From Purshia tridentata (Eukaryota > Streptophyta > Magnoliopsida > Rosales > Rosaceae): DNA of 31,492 bases. Location of the stretch: contig QANT01009191.1 of the NCBI GenBank assembly GCA_003254885.1, positions 1 through 31,492 of the forward strand, in the 5' to 3' direction. Shown here one piece after another: positions 10,142 to 20,100 of this stretch (position 1 is its first letter; each line of letters opens with the position of its first letter). The position numbers and the translations under genes are program-made. The notes below the pieces were generated by a model. That model searched no databases, was not told the DNA's origin, and worked only from the letters and a program-made list of their open reading frames with translations.

Positions 10142-12149
10142 AAGGAGTTAAATTTTCGTTTTCATGGAAATTTCGACGGAAATTTCGATAGAAATTAAAC
10201 AAAAATGATAAAAATTGCTATTAAAGTACAGAAATTTTGAATGAAACTTTACTATATGTTTATTTAATATATTATCTACTACCTTGATAAAAAAAATAAT
10301 TGAAGAAACCAAATTAGATAATAGAAATTTAGGATTAAATACCAAGTTTCAATACTTTTTTAGAAAGTCAGTTTTGCTCATAATTTTTAGGTTTGGCTAC
10401 TAACTAATTGAACTTGATTTTTAGAATATGTCACAAATTTACAGTCCATTTGTTTTGGGTTTTATTTGTTTGATAAATTTGCTCTTCTATTGTCCTTTGG
10501 CTCACATATGATGGGACTTAGATAAAATTTATAAAGTTTTGATAAAATTGTCTTTGATACTTTTACATTGTCTTGGAAATTAGCTAATATAGTCTCAACT
10601 TCAGTTTTAGTTGTGAATGTATGACACTCAACTTCAAATTCAATTGTGACTGAATGATAGTCACAACTAAATTGTGATACAGTCACAATTAGATTTGTGA
10701 CTGAATTGAAATTTTTTTAAAGAGAAATTGTATTACAATATAGTATAAATAGAGGTCGAAACAATACTTTTACTCAAAATAATACTTAGTATAGTGGTAA
10801 GAGTTGTTTTTTTCAACTTACCAAGACAATTACAACTAAATTGTAAGATAGTCACAGTTAAGATGTGATTGGATTGATTTTTTTTTTGTTTTAATACAAT
10901 ATAGTATAAATTAATGTAATAGCATGGATATAATATATATTATATTGTAGTGGCATGTGATGTAATATTTATGAATTATAGTGCCCTTTACTGTATTATT
11001 ATGTTTGACTTTTCAACTAGTACCTAATTTAAAATGCTATTAAATTTTGGTACCTAAACTAAAAAATTATTGAAATTTGGTATTGAAAGTCAATTAACCT
11101 ATTATATAATAAGTTTCATATGATATAAGATGATTATAATTCGTGTTGAAGACAAATATAGTTAAATAAAATTAGTATAATTAATAAATGAAATTAGTAT
11201 ATTATTTATATTCTATAGTTTTTAGGACAAGGTATAAGATATTAGAGATTTAGGCCTTTTAGAATATTTTTAATTATTTTTTTGGATAGAAATGTATTAG
11301 GATTTAGGGTTTAAAACAACAAAACAAAACCCTAAAATCAAAGACCAAATGAAACCCCAAAGCTAAAGAACAAAATAAAACCCCAAAAGAAACCCCAAAC
11401 TTTTTTTTCCCCAATTTTCTAAATGCCTCAAACCCCAATCAACCATAAATTCTTTTTTTTTCTTTTTTTTTCTGTCTTNAAGAACAAAATAAAACCCCAA
11501 AAGAAACCCCAAACTTTTTTTTTTCCCAATTGTCTAAATGCCTCAAACCCCAATCAACCATAAATTCTTTTCTTTTCTTTTCTTTTTTCTGTCTTTCCTT
11601 TTTTTTTTTCCCCCTTCCTTCCTTGTTTTTCTTTTCTTTCCTTTTTCCTTATCCTTCCTTTTTTTTTTCTTTCCTCTCTCTCCCTGCCCGTGACTCTCAC
11701 CTCTCTTTCCCATCTTTTTTTTCTTTTTTTCTTTTTGCTTCCTCCCTCACACAGTCCCCGGCACCACCATTCCAACCACTAGACTGGCCTTTTTCGGTCA
11801 ACCTAAGGCCATCAACGGGGCCCCCAGTCGCCGGCCATCTTCTCTCGCCCTTCCTCCACACCATGCGTGCGATTGCGAAATAAAACCTTGCCACCGTCGG
11901 ATTCTTTCGCCGATTTCAGTCACCTCTGAGTTTCAATCACCTTTTTTTTTTATGGGTTTTCTTCCCTCACCATAAGTTTTCATTCCCCTAAGGTTTGAGG
12001 TCCAAAATTTATATAATTTTGATTTTGATTTTGATTTTTAGGATTTGAATATCATTTCAAAAATTTTGGATATTTCGATAAAATTTCTGAAATTTACATG
12101 GAATCGTTTTAGAATTTCCACCCCTCCTAAAAACAAAATTTAACTCCTT
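10142..12149. mobile_element. 2.0-kb TIR element nested inside the 9430-12358 element
   Basis: The ends AAGGAGTTAAATTTT (10142-10156) and AAAATTTAACTCCTT (12135-12149) are perfect inverses. Inside them ATTTCGAT-type words recur near both ends. The interior has repeated ACAATATAGTATAAAT, a CT-rich tract and a GC-rich stretch (11740-11900). No transposase is visible. Confidence 0.6.
11366..11592. repeat. 114-bp direct repeat split by an N
   Basis: AAGAACAAAATAAAACCCCA starts at 11366 and again at 11480, offset 114. The two copies are nearly identical down to the T/C-rich tail. The N at 11479 sits exactly at the junction. Confidence 0.9.
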
Positions 12150-12358
12150 GATTAGAGGAGGGTGGTGTTGGAGTAGAGTAAAAGGTAGACCAGCGTGGGC
12201 ACGTAATCGATTTTTAATGGTAAATGTGACGAAAAATTCTAAATTGCTACAAAGGTCAAGTATATGTACTAACGATATACTTTTTAAGTTGATATCTTGA
12301 ATTAACTCTGCTACCAAAGTTGAAGCCTTTTTCATATACTTCTCCTTTAATTAAATGA

Positions 12359-13429
12359 CCTTTTTTAATATAGACTCAACTTTTTAACCCTATCTCATAC
12401 TTCTTATACTTTTATAACCCTTTTTCCTATGAAATGACAACTATACCCTTCAATACATACCAAAATTCTTCTTTTTTTTCCCTCATTTTTCTCTCTCCTC
12501 TCTCAAACACCGAAACCCTCCCTCCCTCTCTCCCTGCCGCACAGAAAACCAATTATCCCAAAACCACCGCACCTCTCACCCAGTTTGTTGTCACCAAGTC
12601 GCAGCTAGCCTTCGCCTACATCTAGATGTTTTTGGATGTTTTTGGTTGGTTTATAGTAGATCTGATTTTGATTTTTTATTCTTCTCAAATCCAAATACAG
12701 ATTTTTTTGTTGTAAAAAAATTCATTTATAAATTTTTACCGAATGCTTTGTTCAATTAGTAATCAATGAGCTTTCTCTTTGTTTATCTCATCTCTCTATC
12801 AAAACCAGATTTGAAAAAGGAAACCAAATTTAGTTTTCCATTCTTTCTAAATTTAATAGAGAAGATGATGACCAAATCCAAATACACAATGTAGAATTTC
12901 TATATCGATAGACACAAAGAAAATGGTTGCCATAAAGTGAAATTAGTAGCTACCACAAATTTCACCATTTTGAGTGCTGCAACAAGATGGTGGCCAGCGG
13001 ATGGTGTGTGGCAACCAAAAAATCCACACAAGAATATTTTCGTCTTAAAAAATTGAAAAATTAAAAAGGTTTAAAAACCTTGATAGGGTTTAAAAAAGCT
13101 TGAGGAAGATTAAAATGGATTATTTCATTAAATTACCCAATATATGCAATCACATCATATTCCAACAAAGTATAAACCAATTGCATTCAACTCTTTCCTA
13201 ATTTTCTCAACCAGCAGGACGACAAATTCCATGGAAAAATAATTAGTTTATTATGTTAAAAATTGCCAAGAAAATTAAATGATACGAGAACATTAGCCTA
13301 TGTCTTATATTTGCTATGAAATCCAAGCTCACGAGTCGTTGGATTTTGAACTGATATTCAAATCTTGATAAGGTACGACCTTTAAAAAATTTGGCCATTG
13401 GATTTTAACTAAGTGAGCATAAATCTGTG
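12359..13429. other. Intergenic, no gene; weak hints of another TIR element
   Basis: The sequences near 12370-12430 and 13050-13110 share an inverted ACTCAA-type and TTTTTAAACCCTATC-type pattern, but pairing is weak. The CT-rich stretch at 12470-12540 has no recognisable protein. Confidence 0.4.
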
Positions 13430-13690
13430 TTCATCGATGGGTAGATCTTGACTCTGTGCACACCTGCACGTGTATGTGGTTCTTGCTCATTATATGTGGA
13501 ATATGTGTGTGTTGCTGCGCCTGCGCATGAGCGCGTGCGTTGTTTTGGGCGAGAGCAAGTGAGCGTGTGACACACTCACGCGTGTTGTTGCTCTCGTGGG
13601 CACGCGTGTTGTTGCACATGATATGCTCACCATGTATTGTTTCGCGTTACGCACTGGCACTTCTTGTTGCACCGGCGGCGCGTGTGTATT
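13430..13690. repeat. GC-rich tract of alternating GT/GC with repeated GCGTGTTGTTGC words
   Basis: This short island stands out against AT-rich flanks. It repeats ACGCGTGTTGTTGC at about 13577 and 13602, and has long alternating purine-pyrimidine runs such as GTGTGTGTTGCTGCGCCTGC. Open frames on both strands are composition artefacts. Confidence 0.6.
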
Positions 13691-14078
13691 GAACACAGTT
13701 AAAACATGAAACAAAATTGTACCTTTCAAAATACTCAATAAGAAAAATAAGCCAAAAAGTATTTGTCAATTTGTTGAATCATATGTGTAACGAATTCAAC
13801 AAAAGTAGGATTAGTAAATTCATAAATATTGATAATAACACAGGACCAATACAAAAACCAAAAGGCTGGTCCTGTCAGATCTATTGCCATACAACGTTGA
13901 TGAATGAAAAGGAACAGCACAGCTCCAACCACTCATTTTTTCGTTAGGCACAAACATCATGAGAACACTGCTAAATTATCAGAACCACAAGACTTTCAGG
14001 ATCATCTAACTAGACTTTACATAAACCCATAGAAAGTTCCATAATTTGTAAACTGCATCTCCATGCATACTAATTTAC

Positions 14079-14144
14079 TCACCTCGCATTCTCTTCCATA
14101 ATCTTCAAATCATGAAGCACAGCATGAACAATCATTTTCTTCAC
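14079..14144 (-). CDS. Demethylase exon 12: C-terminal tail and stop
   Basis: This exon codes residues 966-986 and the stop: VKKMIVHAV, then a short helix ending in EENAR. The VKKM start after KLE is the usual continuation in relatives, which supports the AAACAG acceptor. The stop TGA overlaps a perfect GTGAGT donor (AG|GTGAGT), so a further exon or a 3' UTR intron is possible. The tail end is therefore less certain than the rest. Confidence 0.8.
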   Translation of the reverse strand: MKKMIVHAVLHDLKIMEENAR

Positions 14145-17100
14145 CTGTTTCAAGGAGCAGAATAATAAGTCCTCTATGACAAAAATTTTCACATAATATA
14201 ATTCTCATGTGCATATCCTATTACCCTACCATGATTGTTTTCAAAGGAACTGAACATCTAATTAGGTCTCTACATAAAGCCCCTAACAAAACGTGTGTGT
14301 TCACAATTTCTCTTATGCAGTTAAGTGCCAAATTGCAATATGATATAGAAGACCTAATCCATTATTTATTAGTGATAGTGCTGAAACTGGAAAAAAGGGT
14401 CTTCTTTTTGGACAAGGCTTTTTCAAACTTTTTGGGCCTCTTGTTTTGTAGGGAAATCAATAAAAATGTGAACTGGTCCTTTGAGATACGAAGGTCTGTT
14501 ATGTTTCCAGCAACTTGCAATAAAAAAGTGAAGAAATTAGAGTTTAGAGAGGGAGGATGATCTTATAGAGAAAAAGTATAGAGAGACGGGTATAAAAGAA
14601 AAAGAAGAGAGAGAAAGAGAAAGATAGATGCAACCATTAATGTATATTGTTTTCCTAAGTAATGAAAAAAATGTTTTCCTTAAATGTCCAAACTCATCTC
14701 ACACCATTACGTGGTGAATCATCTAAGGGTTAAAAAGGTATGTAAAAATTATGTGTATTTATTATTTATACACACACAACACTTTTTAAGAAGTCACCCA
14801 GACCTGGATGTTTTAAAGATCCAGACATATCACCGACCAATCAGCACAGCAAAGTTTTTGAAATTCTGCCAATTTTTGGGTCACTTTTTGTAGTTTTTAA
14901 TCCCAAACTCGACATGGTTGATTACTTGAGGGTGTAGAATTGTGGTTTGAGCTTAGATTTCAGGTTTGAATCCCTAAAATTGGAGAGTTAAAACCAAAAA
15001 CTTAAGCGAAGAACGGATGTTGATCAATCTGCATCCGAAATTCACTAGAATTATAGTGTCAATGGACCAGCATCACTCGCCCATTGATTGGCGGCTCCAT
15101 CCAGATGATCGCACACAAGGCATGCACACATATATGTATATATACATATATAACATGGAAGGGTAGATAGCATATAATATAACAGCTGAAGCATAGATGG
15201 CATCCAGAGAAAATCTTAAAATGACACCAACAATCATCCAGGTAAGTAAATAAAGGAATATACAAAAAAGAAGCTTTTTTTAGGCTTAACTTTGAACAAT
15301 CATACCAACCCACCAGATAAAGAAATGACCACAAGCAACTCAAAATTTTAGAAAAAATGACAAAGTTTCTCTGGTCAACCAAACTTATTTGTCCATGAGA
15401 AAACATTCACTCAAAACATGCTGATATAACCGCACTGACAGCTTGTTATAAAGGTAAACAAGATGGCATACCTCCAATTTGTCCTCTTTGGCCCTATGCT
15501 TTTGGGGAAGTTTGCGGAATTCTTCTGTCAAGCGAAAGCACTCGCCAACATTTTCAGGTGAGACAAAGTCCATAGCAACCTTAATGCAGGACTGGGAAAA
15601 GAAGGCTATTATTAAGATTTATGTGCATTTGATGCATGGAAATTAGCTATCAATAAAAACCAATTTCATATTTTACAAACAGAGCAAGAAAAATTTAACA
15701 TTGACCATCAAAAATTTCCCTTCAGAGTGTTCACTGAAAGATTATCAAGATCTTAGAACCTATGAATAAAAATTGGAACATAGCAATTATCAAAAGAAAC
15801 TTGCCATGGAATGTGTGGTAACTATGCATTGATGCTTTACTTTTATAAGGAAAGAATTCTAAAAGAAATTGCAATTACTACAAGACAAAGAGATGACAAA
15901 CAAGTTTCTGGCACTAAATATCGGCAAATTGACCATTATGCTTGCAATTTGGTTGGGCCATTTGGGCCCCACATGCATGCTATGATCTTAAAGGCAGTAG
16001 TATGACACTACCATCGTTCTAAAATATTTCCATAGATTGAAGAGATTTCTTACCACAAAGTGAAAATTTTCAAACATCATATAATAGCCGAAAATAGAGA
16101 GGCATAACTTAAATCTTTAGACACTAACAGCTAAAATGAATCAAAGAAGTGGACGGATGTACTAATAAATATATTTATAATATAGAGGAAAATGCTCTGA
16201 ATTAATGGTGCACCAAAGATGGAATGCCAACAAGATGTTTTAAAGTTGGACTATATCAGTATAACTCAACTGCTGATAATAAATCAAGAGATAATGACTG
16301 TATTTCTCATAAAAACAAAAAATAAAAACGGAAGTACTGATGAAATTATGGAACCCACACTTGAAGCAAATCAAGGCTTTGAAAGTTAGGGCATCCAACC
16401 CAAAACCAATTGGTCATCAGTGAAGAGGCCCAAGACATTATATATTGTAATACTAGGTTTTACATTCACAATTGGACATTTAATGTCAACACATCCCCTC
16501 ATGTGTGGCATAACTTTCCAAACACATGGACAACTTATATTGGGTGAAGAAACTTAATGAGTATTTATTATCTAACTACACTTAGCTTATCCATTATGGG
16601 ACTGGTGCTCAACATTCCCCATCATGTGGGGCCCCTCTTTTAGGTAGTCAAACGCATGGAAAAATGGTCCCTCCTTTGAGAAACTTAAGAATTCTTATGA
16701 GTGGTCCTTGTTAAGGTTAAACTCGTAATTGGTGGCTTAGGATGAAGAGGCCCACAATCTTATATATTGTCAAGCAAGGCTTCAAATATCCAATGTCCGA
16801 TTTATATTCTCTAACATATACATATAGAGGCAAAATGGAAGTAAAATTCTTGTTGGAAATTCCCAAACATGGTGATGGCAAATACATTGGCATGTCATTC
16901 AAGGAACCACAATTTTGGATATCAAATCACAAAGTTAATTAAAAATCAAGCGAACCAAATTCACATTGGACTTTATGATGGATTTACAAGTTAAGTCTTA
17001 CCAGGTTGAGATAGTAGGGACAAATTTGAATTATGGCTACTAAACAAAAGTCAAACTAATTTCTTGTATCACAAGTGAACTTAATCCATGGTACTTTGAT

Positions 17101-20100
17101 GTTTATCTATGTAGTTCCATACTTTATGACTAGTTGATTGCTTAATTGAATTCAAATTGAATGTTTACTAACCATAATGATGCATCACTCTTTCCATAAG
17201 ATTTCATGGGGGCCTCACATGGTAAAATACTCTATTGGTTTTGATATCAGCACCATCCTAACATGGTCATGGTGTTTAGAATGTCTCAAAAACTCTTAGC
17301 ATGTGAAAATTGAATAAGCAATAATTCTAAACTTTTAATTGCTTTTGATTTCTTAGTTGAATTTTTTTACACACTCCATCGTATTTTCAAGCCAAATCGT
17401 GTAAATCCTTATAATTTGTTTGTGGTATGTAAGGGTATATAAAATTCTATATTAGTTATCTCTCAAGACCCAAAAGGCATATTATATTCTCACCTCGTCC
17501 CCTCACATGTTGTTAGACTAGGCGAACACAGGCATCAATTATATTAGGTAATGTGGAGCATGTGTGACCAAATGTGTGCCCAACACATGGATAAATTGTA
17601 TGGTCTGATAGTATGTAGTTGTAGCACTCAATTCAAAACCAATTAGTAATAGACGGAGGCACAAGAGGATGAATTACATTCGGTGATGACCATCAGTGGC
17701 CAAATTGGGACTAACACATGGATAAAGTTATATGACACCATGTTAAAGATGAAGCAACAAACCCAAAAGCAATAGGTAATTAGTGAAAAGGTCCGGAATA
17801 TTATAATTTGGTGAAAGACTAAATAAAATAGATGCCTAAGCATAGGCCTAAATATAGGCAATCGGCATACAAATAAAAAATGTGACAAAATTACAAGGTA
17901 AATAGTCACAACTCCTTTGGACTTTTGATCGCAGAAATGATAACTTGCACACTTAGTCACCACAATTGCAAAAAAAGTTGATACTAATAGTCAAGTCACT
18001 ACACAACCAGATATGACATGTTTAGGTATTTAGGAATCTGAATGAGAAGAAATCCATATAGGAGGGAAATGAAATGAAACATTCTCATTGAAGTGTTTCC
18101 TAACTATTTATAATAAAAAAGGAAATGAGGCTGAGTGATGTTTACTAACTTTCAACAACCAAAATTGTATATGGCTGCTTTATTGCCAAACCAAGAATTA
18201 ATTATGGATTGTCTGCAATACTTATGTCAGCTTTATTGTCAAAAATATAATTTAACCAATTTCTCATAATTGAAAACCCAACTCTTTCATTAAGATTCCC
18301 AACGACAAAACTTCATAGATTCCATAGTTTAACCAATTTCTCATAATTGAAAACGCAACTCTTTGATTAAAATTTTCAACGACAAAACTTCATAGATTCC
18401 ATGCGTCATGATCTTGCACGCACTTGACCTAGCTGCAACTGAATGTTCCTTGCTATGCCATGAGACCAGGTTCCCTTCTATAACCCTCAAACTTCTAGAA
18501 GACCATGATTAGAGAGCAATAGTTCTATATCAAGTGCATATTTTAAATATTTGAGGATTCAATGTACAGCTTCCATATGAGGTGCATTCATGAATTGACT
18601 CCCAAGATTACAACATAAGCTAAGTCACAAGGTGTGTGAAACAAGATTAATTTCCCAACCAATTTCTAGTATCACTCCTTATTAGCAAGAACAAAGTTTG
18701 CATCCCCTCCCACTATATGCTCAATGAGTGTATCAATCAATTTGCAAGCCAACATTCCATCGATCAAAGTTAATAAGTCAACGACATACTTCCATTGTGA
18801 GAGCCAAAACCCCTTGCTTAGATCTTGCAACCTCAATGCTTAAGAAGTACTTTAGTGCTCCTAAGATTTTCATCTCAAAATCCTCCACATAGCTTTGGAG
18901 TTTCTTTATTTCCTCAGGATCATTAACTGTAACCACCATATCAACATACTGTAAGCTTCCCTTTATTATGTTTATTTAAGAAACAAAGTGGGATCATATT
19001 GACTCTACTTGAATTCATAATCTCCCATAGACTGACTGAATCTGCCAAACCACACTATAGGTGATTGTTTCAGCCCATCTAACAATTTTTTCAACTTATA
19101 AACTTTCCCAACTTCAAAGGTTGTGGAAGACCTAGGAGAATCTTTTGAATACTTCCAATTCCTCATGAAGAAAAACATTTTTCACATCAAACTACTTAAA
19201 GGCCACTCCAAATTTGAAGGATAAGAGAACTCGAATAGTGTTAATCTTGGTCACTTCTCCAGATCCCACAATTTTGTGGATAACTTTTTGCCATCAATCT
19301 AGCCTCATACCTCTCAATCGACCCATCAGATTTATGCTCCATCATGAATACCCATTTGCAACCAAAATTCTTCTTACCTTTATGAAACTCAACCATATCC
19401 CAAGTAGAATCTTCTAGAGTGCTTCCATCTCATCAACCATAGCTGTTTTTCATTTTGGGTTGCAAAGAACATCTTGTAAATTACAAAGAATGCATACAAA
19501 TGACAATTGATTTGCAAAGGCTATATACAAATCAGACAACCAATGAGATAAACACATAGTTAGATACATGATATTTTACTGTAGGTTTACCTAGTGAAGA
19601 ACCATAACAATCAGGAGGATGATGATTTTGGTGAATAGGATATCGATGACCTTGATTCTCATTGTGTGAGGCCAACTGATCACATGACTCAGTTGAGCTA
19701 TCTAGATTACTATATGCTGAATATCAAGATTAGACTGAAGAAATATTAGGCTGAAGAGGAAAGAGTGTAAAGATTACTGCAGAATGATTCTTAGAAATAG
19801 CAGCCGACTGATCTGTGATTGGTCAAGAGGGGCCTGTCTAGTCTTGAGGGTCTCCCTGATTCAGTTTTTTCTGATTTTTTCCCTTCACATACACTCTCAA
19901 CTTCGTCTCTTCAGATGGTTTTGGTAGTATAACCTCCACTCTTGAAACAATTGGTAATTACCCAAAGAACTTCTCTTCCTCCTTACCTCCATTCTCCCCG
20001 TGAAGAGAGTGTTAGAATCTCTCCCTTAAAAATAGGCTTCCTCTTCACAAAAGGTGACTTCCATGGAGACAAGTAATTTTCTACAAGGAGGGTGATAACA

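Larger units (their letters stand above)
9430..12358. mobile_element. 2.9-kb non-autonomous element with about 130-bp terminal inverted repeats
   Basis: The left arm (about 9430-9562) and right arm (about 12227-12358) are inverted copies. Shared blocks include AATTAAAGG, ACTTCAACTTTG, GATATCAACTTAAAAAGTAT and ATATACTTGAC. There is no transposase. The 9858-10049 stretch has an open frame (with DLNSRYGFHILDLGDEFRF) that could be captured host DNA but is not recognisable. The long arms fit a Mutator-like element. Confidence 0.7.

Noticed and set aside
11530..11883. Open frame rich in Phe, Ser, Pro and Leu
   Set aside because: It is translated CT microsatellite inside a nested transposon; the reverse strand gives an equally artificial Lys/Arg/Glu frame.
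13431..13738. Two overlapping minus-strand frames rich in Ala, Arg, His and Thr
   Set aside because: They come from the GT/GC-alternating tract and have no protein features.
14207..14560. 117-codon plus-strand frame in intron 11
   Set aside because: It is antisense within an intron, AT-driven composition, and has no recognisable domain or promoter.
14921..15000. Possible second SINE with a B-box-like GGTTTGAATCCC
   Set aside because: No convincing A box, no A-rich tail and no flanking duplication were found.
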